Positions 18,482-28,240 of a stretch of 33,801 nt of DNA are shown piece by piece. A program made the translations under genes and the position numbers. Below the pieces are notes generated by a model. The model was not told where the DNA came from, searched no databases, and worked only from the letters and a program-made list of their open reading frames with translations. The first letter of the stretch is position 1, and each line of letters opens with the position of its first letter. The stretch comes from Gammaproteobacteria bacterium. GTDB lineage: Bacteria > Pseudomonadota > Gammaproteobacteria > Pseudomonadales > Azotimanducaceae. The DNA lies in assembly GCA_012961165.1 (NCBI GenBank), contig DTZW01000115.1, positions 1 through 33,801 on the forward strand. Reading direction: 5' to 3'.

Positions 18482-18590
18482 ATCAGGGCAGCGGGAATCG
18501 GCACGAACTAACTGGCCGAACCAGAGACCCAACCTCGGATCTCCGGCTCAAACCAAATGGCCTTTACAGGCAATACAGATCAAATGCAGC

Positions 18591-18920
18591 CTATTCTGAA
18601 CCTTTGACCTGATCGATTAGCACAAGGATGAAATTGGCAATCACAAAGCCGGCAACGGTAACCATAAAGTTATCGATCACCGTGTTTAAATACACGCCCG
18701 CAACCGGAATGGCATCAAGCCCATTTGCGAGGGTTGGAATGGCAAGCGCCGCTACGGTGTACGCCATCCGCATGGCCGCATCCGCCAATGGGTTCATAAC
18801 CCCATTGACGAGACCCAGAGCGATCAGGGCCAATGGCCAATAAGGCATCACATCGGGCACGACCGTCGCGGCTAGCGCTACAACAATGGACAAGCAGAGT
18901 AAGATTTGATTTGAGTTCAT
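18591..18920 (-). CDS. Small integral membrane protein, unknown function
   Basis: 109 aa, several hydrophobic segments, ATG start preceded by a purine-rich stretch. Confidence 0.6.
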   Translation of the reverse strand: MNSNQILLCLSIVVALAATVVPDVMPYWPLALIALGLVNGVMNPLADAAMRMAYTVAALAIPTLANGLDAIPVAGVYLNTVIDNFMVTVAGFVIANFILVLIDQVKGSE

Positions 18921-19210
18921 CGTTTTTCCCTTTTTTTATTATTTTTATTTTTAAAAAGCAGCGTTACCTAACGCTTTAACTTATCAGAAATTACCCTGGA
19001 TCACATCGAAGCGTCTTTCGTGCTCTAATGGTTTGTAATTCGAGTCCTCATCAATTTCTCGCAAAGAGCACTCTGATACCTTTTGAATTTAGCATAGTCA
19101 GTGAACCATAGCATCTGATTGCGCCCTTATGCTGGTGATGATTAGTCCTGGACGCCTGGAGGGTAGGCAGGAATCTCTTGTTTATGAGTACAAGGGGAAC
19201 CTGTACGGAG

Positions 19211-19245
19211 AAAATCACGAATATGGTCTACTTTCGTGATTTTTT
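19211..19245. terminator. Rho-independent-type hairpin, possibly bidirectional
   Basis: AAAATCACGAA - TATGGTCTACT - TTCGTGATTTT perfect 11-bp inverted arms followed by T on the + strand; downstream of the minus-strand MAPEG gene. Confidence 0.65.
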
Positions 19246-19309
19246 AAGCCCGGATTCAACGCGGCGAAAATGGCGCGGCACACCGACCCCAATCAGAGAT
19301 TCCCTGGCG

Positions 19310-19720
19310 CTAGAGGGCCGATCCCAGGCAGCCGATAGCCATGACGGCAATCAGCACAAAGGTCCCCTGCGCTCCTATCAACCTGGGATAGTTTGCGCCT
19401 GGATAAGTCCCCAGCCCGTAAGCGTGCAAAAGTCGCAGGACAAAAAGTGACAGACCAAACCCCTGCAACAGAAGTTGCGAGGCACCCTGGATCTCAAGAA
19501 CCAATAGCAGCAACAACGCAATCGGCACATTCTCAATGAAGTTTGCTTGAACGCGCAGTGCGGCATCAGGTTGCCAGGCAGGGACCTTACCCGTCCGCAA
19601 CCGGGCATACAGGACAAAATTCGCGAGTACGACAGCCAGTAAAGCATGCAAGCCGACATACAGCGCGGTCACTGGAATCAACCCTGACATCTCATTAATA
19701 CCCATTACAGAATTCCCCAC
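19310..19720 (-). CDS. MAPEG-family membrane protein
   Basis: ALYVGLHALLAVVLANFVLYARLRTGKVPA...LRVQANFIENVPIALLLLLVLE...RLLHAYGLG. Confidence 0.85.
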   Translation of the reverse strand: MGNSVMGINEMSGLIPVTALYVGLHALLAVVLANFVLYARLRTGKVPAWQPDAALRVQANFIENVPIALLLLLVLEIQGASQLLLQGFGLSLFVLRLLHAYGLGTYPGANYPRLIGAQGTFVLIAVMAIGCLGSAL

Positions 19721-19929
19721 ACAACAAGTCCCAGCCCTGCCAGAGAAAGAACGAGCCCAATGTAACTGTACTGGTCCAGCCAGAACAGCCCGAAGGCTTC
19801 CGGAGATCCCTTTTCAGCAGTGGGTGCTTCCCCGGGAGACAAAGCGTGAGGCAGTCCGCCAACCCACAAAATTAACAGGCCATGAAACGCCATCCCCAAA
19901 CCCATAGCGACTATCCAGAATTCAGACAT
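19705..19929 (-). CDS. Small membrane protein, unknown function
   Basis: 74 aa, two hydrophobic helices, overlaps the start of the MAPEG gene. Confidence 0.55.
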   Translation of the reverse strand: MSEFWIVAMGLGMAFHGLLILWVGGLPHALSPGEAPTAEKGSPEAFGLFWLDQYSYIGLVLSLAGLGLVVWGIL

Positions 19930-19962
19930 CCAATTCCCCTTGTTTTTATTGTTAGCCCTATC

Positions 19963-20604
19963 CTAGGGCTCGATAATAACTTCTTCTTTCACCATAAAAA
20001 GCGAAATGCTCTCCATGTCGACGAAATTGGGTGCATCGTTCCCCTGATCTTCTCGCATCTGTCTTGAGCCGATCGCGCGTCCAGCGGTCTCTATATCAGG
20101 CCACGAAATCTCTGTAATACCATCGTAAACCGGGCTTACTGTTTCCTGTGAATCTGCCCGTGTGTGAATCTGCACATAACTTAGCGCCTCTTCTGTTAGC
20201 GCTGCAATCGGGCCATGGGTGTGCCACCAGTGATGCTGAAATGCCTCCAGTGTCAGGCCCGGCTTCTTACGGAAAGGGTACACACCTTTTACCCTGTCTG
20301 CCGTGATGTATTCTGCAGTCCTCACTACCACGCGCTCCATACCCGATAGACAGGATTGAACCTCGAGCCCTTCGGCAAGCAACCCCCCGATACCGATCAC
20401 ACAAGCAGCTATGGCTATAGACGAGTCATCAAACCACAACTCTGCTGAGCCGGAGAAGGCAGGCGACTCCTGACCAGGCAGCGCTCTGGCCTGGACATAA
20501 CCCTTAATCTCCGGAAACGCTGCTCGAATCGCAACCTCAGCATCATGACCCTTAAATCGAAAAGGGTCTTCACCGGCATTTATCAAGAAACAGGTTTTAT
20601 ACAT
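19963..20604 (-). CDS. EthD-domain protein
   Basis: GVYPFRKKPGLTLEAFQHHWWHTHGPIAALTEEALSYVQIHT is an EthD/dimeric alpha-beta barrel motif. Confidence 0.75.
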   Translation of the reverse strand: MYKTCFLINAGEDPFRFKGHDAEVAIRAAFPEIKGYVQARALPGQESPAFSGSAELWFDDSSIAIAACVIGIGGLLAEGLEVQSCLSGMERVVVRTAEYITADRVKGVYPFRKKPGLTLEAFQHHWWHTHGPIAALTEEALSYVQIHTRADSQETVSPVYDGITEISWPDIETAGRAIGSRQMREDQGNDAPNFVDMESISLFMVKEEVIIEP

Positions 20605-20974
20605 GAAGAGTCCTATAAAAGGGGTTGTACCGCTGCACGCGCTATTACCAGATACACCAACACCGTCCCAATCGGCTAACCGCCAGTTTACACTCTAACC
20701 AGCCACCAGGCCTGAGCTCAGTGAATGCAACGTAACGGGCTTGCGGAAGAATCTCGAGTTCATTGCGGAGAGGTTTTCATCTTGGTATTTAATCTATTCT
20801 ACAGTCTTAGAGAATGATTCATGTTTTTCGGAAGAAAAATATAATATCCCGATTTCGTTATCGGCTCGAAAGCTAACTCATACGTTGCCAGGTTTTGAAC
20901 AAACTCCCATATGATATTAATGCAACATTAAAAAACAGACGGGTGCGCAGCTCGTTCAGGGACACTTCCCCCAA

Positions 20975-22297
20975 CTACTCAGTAACTGGGGATGTCTCTG
21001 CAAGCTGATTTTTGGCAACAAGATCCTCACGCAACGTTCGGGAGGCGAGATAATAATGCAACGCTGACCAGATGTTTCCAGCAACCGCGAGGATTAACAG
21101 CGAGTAGCGGATGGATTCTTCACCATACTCTGGTTTTAAGGTGTCAGATAAGAACCCCGCAAACACAGGGCCAAGCCCAAGCCCGATCAGATTCAATACA
21201 AACAACAGGATCGCTGATGCAGTAGAGCGCATGGCCGGTGGCACCAGCGTTTGTGTCATCGCAAAGGTTGGGCCCAAATACATTGGTCCAAGAATGGCAC
21301 CGGGAATAGCCAGGACAATCGCCAGCATCGGATCTCCGGTGGTATAAAAAAACACCGCGAACGGCACACTAATAATTGTCGCAATACCAGGTACACCCAT
21401 GTACCAGCGCTTATCCTTCTTACCCATCCGATCGCCAAGATAGCCGCCCAGATAGGTGCCGATCATCCCGGTAAGCCCGATCAAAAAAAGGTAGGTTGAC
21501 GTTTCGGCCAGCCCAAACCCATGCACGCGCATAAAAAAGGCGGGAATGAACAGACCCACGCCATATCCCACGAAAGCATGCAGCGCACCTGCGAATGATA
21601 AATGCCGAAACGCCTTCAGGCCCCACAAAAACCTGATTGTATCCGCTAACGGGACAAGATCTTTTTGTACCTGCACATGGTCCGGTTCAGAGTGTCCACG
21701 GGGAGGTTCTCTAACAGTGAAAAACACCACAATGGCGACGATGATGCCAGGCAGGCCTACCACCATGAACGCCATGCGCCAGCCAAAGTACTCTCCTATC
21801 CAGCCACCCACTAGCGTGCCAATGGCGGCGCCAATGGGAATCCCAAGGGCATAGGTCGAGAGCGCCGTTCCCCGCTCTTCTTCCGGGTACATGTCAGAAA
21901 TCAATGAATGAATTGGCGGCGAGCAGCCTGCTTCGCCAATACCTACGCCAACCCTTGCAATCAACAAGGTACCGAAGCCTTTGGCAGTCGAAGTGAACAT
22001 GGTCATCACGCTCCAGATCACCAGCGCCAACGCTACGATGTTTTTGCGGACACCCACATCCGCCCAACGGGCGATGGGTATGCCGGCAAAGGTATAGAAG
22101 ATGGCAAACGCGATACCCCCAAGCAGGCCTAACTGCGTATCTGATAAATGGATCTCCAGCCGGATGGGCTCGATCAGAATGGAGAAAATCTGTCGATCGA
22201 CAAAATTAATAATGTATACCAAGAGAAACAGCGCTAAGGCATAGCTGCGGTAGGACGGTGTTATAGATAGGGCTTTTTCTTCTTCGGTCCGGCTCAA
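20975..22297 (-). CDS. MFS transporter (spinster-like)
   Basis: YALALFLLVYIINFVDRQIFSILIEPIRLEIHLSDTQLGLLGGIAFAIFYTFAGIPIARWADVGVRKN; 12 hydrophobic segments. Confidence 0.92.
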   Translation of the reverse strand: MSRTEEEKALSITPSYRSYALALFLLVYIINFVDRQIFSILIEPIRLEIHLSDTQLGLLGGIAFAIFYTFAGIPIARWADVGVRKNIVALALVIWSVMTMFTSTAKGFGTLLIARVGVGIGEAGCSPPIHSLISDMYPEEERGTALSTYALGIPIGAAIGTLVGGWIGEYFGWRMAFMVVGLPGIIVAIVVFFTVREPPRGHSEPDHVQVQKDLVPLADTIRFLWGLKAFRHLSFAGALHAFVGYGVGLFIPAFFMRVHGFGLAETSTYLFLIGLTGMIGTYLGGYLGDRMGKKDKRWYMGVPGIATIISVPFAVFFYTTGDPMLAIVLAIPGAILGPMYLGPTFAMTQTLVPPAMRSTASAILLFVLNLIGLGLGPVFAGFLSDTLKPEYGEESIRYSLLILAVAGNIWSALHYYLASRTLREDLVAKNQLAETSPVTE

Positions 22298-22431
22298 ATT
22301 CTACTCAAATCCACCGGCGTCCGGCGCACATCGCAATTCGTAATCAACACTAATATCATGAACCCCTCTTTAACGCTATGTTTGCGATCCTGAATTGGAC
22401 GTTGAACAAACTGGATAAATAATTGAGCAAG

Positions 22432-23523
22432 ATGGCAAATTCCCGGAAGGTAGCAGTAGTCGGTGCAAGCGGCGTGGTTGGCCGCGCGTTGGTTGAACAT
22501 CTGATACAGGGTGAGATACCGGTGGTGGGCCTGTCTCGTCGCCCACCTGCCGACCTTGCTGACGCACCTTTTCAGCCACTCGATCTAACCAGCCCATCTG
22601 AATGCGAACAGATCGCGGAATCAACGCTTTCGGACGTGACCCATCTGGTCTATACCGCACTCTTCGAGAAACCTGGCCTGATATCTGGCTGGCAAGAACA
22701 GGACCAGATGCAGACCAACCTCGCGATGCTCCGCAACCTCCTCGAGCCACTAAAGACAAGCGGCAAGCTGCGGCATGTCACCTTACTGCAGGGCACGAAG
22801 GCCTATGGCGCACATGTAAAACCCATGAAGATACCCGGCCTTGAAAGTGATCCACGGCATCTACACGAAAATTTTTACTGGTTGCAGGAAGATTATCTTC
22901 GCGATCTTTGCAGCGGCACAGACCTGCAATTTACAATCTGGCGCCCGCAGGTGATCTTTGGCCACGCATTGCATGCCCCTATGAATATGCTTGCGGCCAT
23001 CGGCGTGTACGCCGCCCTGCAAAAAGCCGAGGGCTTACCCTTAACTTATCCAGGCGGTCCTTCCGCTGTTTCCGAAGCCATTGATGCCGACTTATTGGCA
23101 AAGGCAATCAGTTTAAGTTTCGATAACGACGCCTTCAGCAACCAGACATTCAACATTACCAACGGTGATGTCTTCCGGTGGCAGGACACGTGGCCAGCCC
23201 TTGCGCAAATATTTGGCATGGAAACCGGCGAGCCTGGCAGGCGGCTTCTATCAGAGTCACTGTATGACAGGGAGGATGATTGGTCACGGCTGATCAGCCG
23301 GTATGGCCTCAAGCCTTATACAATTCGCGAACTGGTCGGCGATTCTTTCTATTATGCAGACGCCATGTTCAACACCTACGGCAATGCAGCGCCGCCACCA
23401 GCGATCCTAAGCACTATCAAACTCCGTCAGGCCGGCTTCACGGAATGCGTTGATACAACCGCCATGCTGTCGCGGTGGTTTCACAAGCTGGCACAATTGA
23501 GAATCCTGCCACAGCTTCGCTAG
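22432..23523 (+). CDS. NAD(P)-dependent SDR, PRISE-like (progesterone 5-beta-reductase/iridoid synthase-type)
   Basis: KVAVVGASGVVGRALVEHL; LRHVTLLQGTKAYGAH; ENFYWLQEDYL; WRPQVIFGHALHAPMN. Confidence 0.8.
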   Translation: MANSRKVAVVGASGVVGRALVEHLIQGEIPVVGLSRRPPADLADAPFQPLDLTSPSECEQIAESTLSDVTHLVYTALFEKPGLISGWQEQDQMQTNLAMLRNLLEPLKTSGKLRHVTLLQGTKAYGAHVKPMKIPGLESDPRHLHENFYWLQEDYLRDLCSGTDLQFTIWRPQVIFGHALHAPMNMLAAIGVYAALQKAEGLPLTYPGGPSAVSEAIDADLLAKAISLSFDNDAFSNQTFNITNGDVFRWQDTWPALAQIFGMETGEPGRRLLSESLYDREDDWSRLISRYGLKPYTIRELVGDSFYYADAMFNTYGNAAPPPAILSTIKLRQAGFTECVDTTAMLSRWFHKLAQLRILPQLR

Positions 23524-23527
23524 GTTT

Positions 23528-24016
23528 CTATATTCCTGATTCCCCATAGGTGTCTGATGGCCCAGGACCTTCTGGCCCCAACCTACCTTCGCCACCAAAA
23601 TGGCCTTTACCGGGTACATGGTTCACTTCCACACGAATACCGTCGGGATCTTCAAACAGGATCGAGTAATAACCCGGCGCAAAATGCGACCCGTCCTCAG
23701 GACCATGGATGATGTTGGCATCCACTTCTTTTTCGATAAAGGAGGAGATGGCATCAACATCTTCCTTCGTCCTGGCGCGAAAGCAAAAGTGGTGCAAGCC
23801 ACTGGTATCCTGGTCGAAGCCTACACTTTTCTTAGCTTCCGGCGCCTCTCGAATCAGAATGCCGGTTCGGCTGCCTATACAGTAAAGTGTCGTGTCATTC
23901 TTGATCAGGGTTTTCATTTCCAAGAAATGACACAGCTTCTCCCAAAAGGGCAGGCAGCGATCAATATCGTTGACGGTCATCTGGATATGCGCAATACCAT
24001 TTAACTCAACAGTCAT
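23528..24016 (-). CDS. VOC family protein (glyoxalase/dioxygenase-like)
   Basis: GIAHIQMTVNDIDRCLPFWEKLCHF ... GLHHFCFRARTKEDVDAI ... YSILFEDPDGIRVEVNHVPG. Confidence 0.85.
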   Translation of the reverse strand: MTVELNGIAHIQMTVNDIDRCLPFWEKLCHFLEMKTLIKNDTTLYCIGSRTGILIREAPEAKKSVGFDQDTSGLHHFCFRARTKEDVDAISSFIEKEVDANIIHGPEDGSHFAPGYYSILFEDPDGIRVEVNHVPGKGHFGGEGRLGPEGPGPSDTYGESGI

Positions 24017-24019
24017 CAC

Positions 24020-24451
24020 CTAATCCTCTTTTGCAGGTCGCCGAATCCACCGGCTGTTTGCTGCAAAATCTTCTATAGCACCACCCGATTTACTCCACCC
24101 GTTAAAGCCCGGTTCCAGGTGAGCCACGTTTTTAAAGCCCATCGCTTTCAGGTCTCTCGCGGCATAGGCCGAACGCCCGCCGCCCGCACAAAAAGCCACG
24201 ATGCGGGCATCTTCCTTAAAATAGTCCCGGTAATAGGGGCTGGCCGGGCTCGCCCAGAACTCTATCATGCCCCTGGCTACATGCACTGCGCCAGGGATCG
24301 TCCCAAGCTCTACCAGCTCTTGAATTTCCCGAATATCGATCAGCAGCAGGCCCGGGTTCCCGGAAATTTCATCTTTCAGTTCATCAATCGAAAGGTTCTC
24401 GAGGTCTTGCTTGATTTCTTCTACTTCTGCAAAAATGTCAACAATCGCCAA
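24020..24451 (-). CDS. Rhodanese-like domain protein
   Basis: LLLIDIREIQELVELGTIPGAVHVARGMIEF ... IVAFCAGGGRSAYAARDLKAMGFKNVAHLEPGFNGW. Confidence 0.9.
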   Translation of the reverse strand: MAIVDIFAEVEEIKQDLENLSIDELKDEISGNPGLLLIDIREIQELVELGTIPGAVHVARGMIEFWASPASPYYRDYFKEDARIVAFCAGGGRSAYAARDLKAMGFKNVAHLEPGFNGWSKSGGAIEDFAANSRWIRRPAKED

Positions 24452-24559
24452 TTGAGAGTTCCTTTTAATATCAAAGTTTCAATCCCGCTATCATGGACAT
24501 TCGATTTTCATGTGTCCAGAGACGTTTATACCGGTTACTCACTGGCATAGAATGCCTTG

Positions 24560-25537
24560 ATGCTTCAGTACTTCGATCATTTTTCAATCTATCACTGGTT
24601 TTTCCTTGCGGTTGGAATAGGTATGACGACCGTGGGCTACTTCGTCAAACCTGACCAACCCATGACCCTCAAAACAGTAGCAGAAATAATCACAGAGCCT
24701 AGTTCCAAAAGCCCTCCTGCACCAATAGTCCGTGATGACATTTTTTACGACGGAATCTTTTCAGACGACCTGAATGGCAAGGGAACAATTACATGGCCAT
24801 CCCGACAGATCTACCGGGGGGATGTTCGCGGCGGCCTACCGCACGGCAAAGGCAATATGCTGTTTACGAATGGCAAAACCTATACCGGTGAGCTCAGCCT
24901 CGGAAAACTGCACGGCAAGGGTGAACTGCACTGGCCCGATGGCAGCTTTTATCGAGGCCAATTCATCAACAACGTCGTTGCCGGTCAGGGGGATTACACC
25001 TCAGCTGTCGGCGATCGATTCCAGGGGGAGTTTGCTGATGAAAAACCCCATGGTCGCGGCACCCTTACCATGAGCTCTGGTGACATCTATATGGGCGAAG
25101 TCCACTATGGCGTTATTGAGGGAAGTGGCGTTCTCGCCTTTGCTGATGGCAGTATCTACCAGGGCGAGTTTACTGCCGGACGCATGCGGGGCGCCGGTGA
25201 GCGAACCTGGCCTAACGGCAACACCTACCAGGGTCAGTTCCAGAACGACAATTTCCATGGATATGGGGTCGCTTACTTCGCAAACGGGGTCATTCATGAG
25301 GGTGGCTTTTCGGACGGCAAACCCGAGGGAGAAGGGAAACGAAAATGGCCTGATGGACGGGTCTATCGGGGCTACTGGGAAGACGGCCTTCGCCAGGGTA
25401 GCGGCACCATGACGTTTACAAATGGCGATAGATTTGAAGGGGAGTTCAGGGCTGACATGATGCATGGCCTGGGTCGCTGCTATTTTTCAGGTACCGTAAC
25501 ACCCTGTACTTTTTTCGAAAATGAACGCTTGGACTAA
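24560..25537 (+). CDS. Membrane-anchored MORN-repeat protein (about 11 repeats)
   Basis: N-terminal hydrophobic helix then a 23-aa periodicity: YRGDVRGGLPHGKGNMLFTNGKT / YTGELSLGKLHGKGELHWPDGSF / YRGQF... Confidence 0.93.
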   Translation: MLQYFDHFSIYHWFFLAVGIGMTTVGYFVKPDQPMTLKTVAEIITEPSSKSPPAPIVRDDIFYDGIFSDDLNGKGTITWPSRQIYRGDVRGGLPHGKGNMLFTNGKTYTGELSLGKLHGKGELHWPDGSFYRGQFINNVVAGQGDYTSAVGDRFQGEFADEKPHGRGTLTMSSGDIYMGEVHYGVIEGSGVLAFADGSIYQGEFTAGRMRGAGERTWPNGNTYQGQFQNDNFHGYGVAYFANGVIHEGGFSDGKPEGEGKRKWPDGRVYRGYWEDGLRQGSGTMTFTNGDRFEGEFRADMMHGLGRCYFSGTVTPCTFFENERLD

Positions 25538-25540
25538 CTT

Positions 25541-26407
25541 ATGAAAATCGGCACTTTTTCTACCTTTATGTCACCCATCTGCACGCCGCAGATGATCGGT
25601 GAGTTTGCACAAAGTGCGGAGAGCATTGGGCTTGATTCACTCTGGATGGGCGAACATGTCGTCCTTTTCGACAAGACGGAATCCCCTTACCCAGGGTCGG
25701 CCACTGGCAAACTGCCCGTCCCAGAAGGTGGCGGGATGCTCGATACCGTTGCAACATTCGGTTACCTCGCAGCCTGCACCAAGACGTTACGTTTCGGCAC
25801 GGGCATCACCCTCTTACCGCAGCGTAACCCCGTCTATACTGCCAAAGAGTTTACAACGCTCGACTGGTTAACCCAGGGCCGTATCGATTTCGGCATCGGC
25901 GTGGGTTGGTGCAAGGAAGAAGTGATTGCCTGTGGTTACAACTTCAATGACCGAGGTAAGCGTTGTGATGAAATACTGCAAATGATGAAACAGTTATGGA
26001 CCGAACCGGTCGCCGAATTTCATGGTGAATTTTACGATCTTGCCCCTTGCCGCATGGATCCAAAGCCGGTCCAGAAGCCACACATCCCAATTATCGTTGG
26101 CGGCCACAGCAGTGCTGGTTTTCGCCGGGCAGCGAAATATGGCAACGGATGGTATGGCTTCCAGATGGATCTTGAAGCAACCGCACAGGTGACCCTGCAG
26201 CTGGACGCCGCCCTTGCCAAAGAAGGGCGCAATCGGGATGACTTCCAGTTGGTGATCACTCCGCCCTACCAGGTGACCGCTGACATGGTTAAGGGGTATG
26301 AAGATCTCGGCGTAGACCAGCTTATCGTCCATCTTGGCAGTCAGAAGGCACAGCGTATCTCCGCCAGGCTGGTTGAACTTGAATCGCTGATTGAGGCGGC
26401 TGCGTGA
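25541..26407 (+). CDS. LLM class (luciferase-like) oxidoreductase, possibly F420-type
   Basis: MKIGTFSTFMSPICTPQMIGEFAQSAESIGLDSLWMGEHVVLF; ALTLRFGTGITLLPQRNP-type motif; FGIGVGWCKEE; PIIVGGHSSAGFRRAAKYGNGWYG. Confidence 0.88.
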   Translation: MKIGTFSTFMSPICTPQMIGEFAQSAESIGLDSLWMGEHVVLFDKTESPYPGSATGKLPVPEGGGMLDTVATFGYLAACTKTLRFGTGITLLPQRNPVYTAKEFTTLDWLTQGRIDFGIGVGWCKEEVIACGYNFNDRGKRCDEILQMMKQLWTEPVAEFHGEFYDLAPCRMDPKPVQKPHIPIIVGGHSSAGFRRAAKYGNGWYGFQMDLEATAQVTLQLDAALAKEGRNRDDFQLVITPPYQVTADMVKGYEDLGVDQLIVHLGSQKAQRISARLVELESLIEAAA

Positions 26408-26408
26408 C

Positions 26409-28025
26409 ATGACTACCTTCGATTATATTGTTGTTGGCGCCGGTACCGCGGGCTGCGTTCTGGCCAACCGGCTCACTGCTAATGGTAAATACAATGTCCT
26501 GCTGATTGAGGCAGGCAAGAAAGACAACTATTTTTGGATCAATATCCCGGTGGGTTATCTCTACACCATCAACAATCCCCGTACCGACTGGTGCTACGAA
26601 ATTGAGCCAGACCCTGGCCTGAACGGTCGGAGCATTGGCTACGCCAGAGGCAAGGTGCTGGGCGGGTGCTCTTCCATTAACGGCATGATCTACATGCGTG
26701 GCCAACGCGGTGACTATGATCACTGGGCACAATTAGGCAATCTTGGCTGGTCCTGGGATGACGTTTTACCCGTGTTCAAACATTCCGAGGACTATCAGCA
26801 TGGCGCCGATGAGTTTCATGGCGCAGGGGGTGAAATGCGCGTCGAGGAGCGCAGGGTTAACTGGGAAATTCTTGATGCGTGGCGCGACGCCGCAGCCGAT
26901 TCCGGCATTCCAAAGATCGCCGAGTTCAATCGCGGCGACAACTCAGGCAATGCCTACTTCCAGATGAACCAGCGCCGGGGTTCCAGGTGGAGCGCAACCA
27001 AGGCGTTCCTGGATCCGGCCAAGACAAGGCCCAACCTGACGATTCTGACCGAATCCCATGTCCAGAAACTACTGTTTGATCAGCTATCCGGCGAAAAAAG
27101 ATGTACCGGTATCCAGGTTCAAACAAAACGAGGCATTGAATCATTCGATGCAAGTCGCGAAGTATTGCTATCCGCGGGTTCCATCGGATCACCACAAATC
27201 CTGCAGCTTTCCGGCGTCGGTAACGGTGAGTTATTAAAGGAACGAGGTGTTATCCCCGCACATGAGCTTTCAGGCGTCGGTGAGAACCTGCAGGATCACC
27301 TGCAGGTACGAACGATTTACAAGGTGCACAATACGGTGACGCTCAACCAACGGATTAATTCCCTGTTTGGTCTGGCGGCGATGGGCATCGAGTACTTTCT
27401 GCTAAAGACCGGCCCGCTTACCATGCCGCCTTCACAGCTAGGTGCATTCGCCAAAAGTGATGCGAGCCAGCCGACGGCCAATATCGAGTGGCATGTCCAA
27501 CCTTTGTCTCTCGACAAGTTCGGCGATCCGCTACATAAGTACAACGCGATAACGCCATCCGTCTGCAATCTCAGACCCTCGAGCCGCGGGCATGTCCGTA
27601 TCAAATCGAATCGACCGGAGGACTACCCAGCCATTACTCTTAATTACCTGTCGACAGAAGAAGATCTGCAGGTCGCGGTGAGCGGGTTGAAGTACACACG
27701 AAAAATCATGGCCTCACCTGCACTCAGTAGGTTCAAGCCGGAAGAACTGAAACCCGGCGCGGATGTGGTGACTGATGCAGACCTGGAACGGGCCGCTCGC
27801 GACCTGGGAACGACCATCTTCCACCCGGTTGGCACCTGCAAAATGGGAAATGACCCCTTAGCGGTGGTGAATGACAGGCTGGAAGTTCATGGTATCCGGG
27901 GGTTAAGGGTTATCGATGCATCAGTGATGCCCACCATTACCTCAGGCAACACCAATGCACCGACGGTGATGATTGCTGAAAAAGGTGCGAAGTTCATCCT
28001 TGAGGATACTGTAAAGTCATCCTGA
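26409..28025 (+). CDS. GMC family oxidoreductase (choline dehydrogenase-like)
   Basis: FDYIVVGAGTAGCVLANRLTANGKYNVLLIEAG; RGKVLGGCSSINGMIYMRG; STKAF-like region; HPVGTCKMGNDPLAVVNDRLEVHGIRGLRVIDASVMPTITSGNTNAPTVMIAEK. Confidence 0.95.
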   Translation: MTTFDYIVVGAGTAGCVLANRLTANGKYNVLLIEAGKKDNYFWINIPVGYLYTINNPRTDWCYEIEPDPGLNGRSIGYARGKVLGGCSSINGMIYMRGQRGDYDHWAQLGNLGWSWDDVLPVFKHSEDYQHGADEFHGAGGEMRVEERRVNWEILDAWRDAAADSGIPKIAEFNRGDNSGNAYFQMNQRRGSRWSATKAFLDPAKTRPNLTILTESHVQKLLFDQLSGEKRCTGIQVQTKRGIESFDASREVLLSAGSIGSPQILQLSGVGNGELLKERGVIPAHELSGVGENLQDHLQVRTIYKVHNTVTLNQRINSLFGLAAMGIEYFLLKTGPLTMPPSQLGAFAKSDASQPTANIEWHVQPLSLDKFGDPLHKYNAITPSVCNLRPSSRGHVRIKSNRPEDYPAITLNYLSTEEDLQVAVSGLKYTRKIMASPALSRFKPEELKPGADVVTDADLERAARDLGTTIFHPVGTCKMGNDPLAVVNDRLEVHGIRGLRVIDASVMPTITSGNTNAPTVMIAEKGAKFILEDTVKSS

Positions 28026-28039
28026 CGGAGGCCACTCAG

Positions 28040-28235
28040 TCTTCTCGACAGTGGGGCAGAGATCTTGATTCTCGCCAGCACGAGATTTCTCCGTTTCGCG
28101 CTAACCGCTCCAGTCGAAATAATGGGGGCGGCCTTTACCCTTTCTCCTGCCTACCCTCGAGTTTCCCTCGCAATGGTCTGCAGGTCCAACATAGGATGAC
28201 GGAGTGTCGTCATCTCGACCGCAGCGGAGAGATCT
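28040..28235. repeat. Inverted pair of intergenic 'TCGACC..GAGCGGAGAGATCTC'-type palindromic repeats
   Basis: gtcatctcgaccgcagcggagagatctc near 28207, and on the opposite strand ttatttcgactggagcggttagcgcgaaacggagaaatctcg near 28075-28125. Confidence 0.7.
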
Positions 28236-28240
28236 CTCTT

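Noticed and set aside
25001-25465. Long minus-strand ORF antisense to the MORN gene
   Set aside because: Produced by the MORN repeat codon pattern; MORN frame is far better supported.
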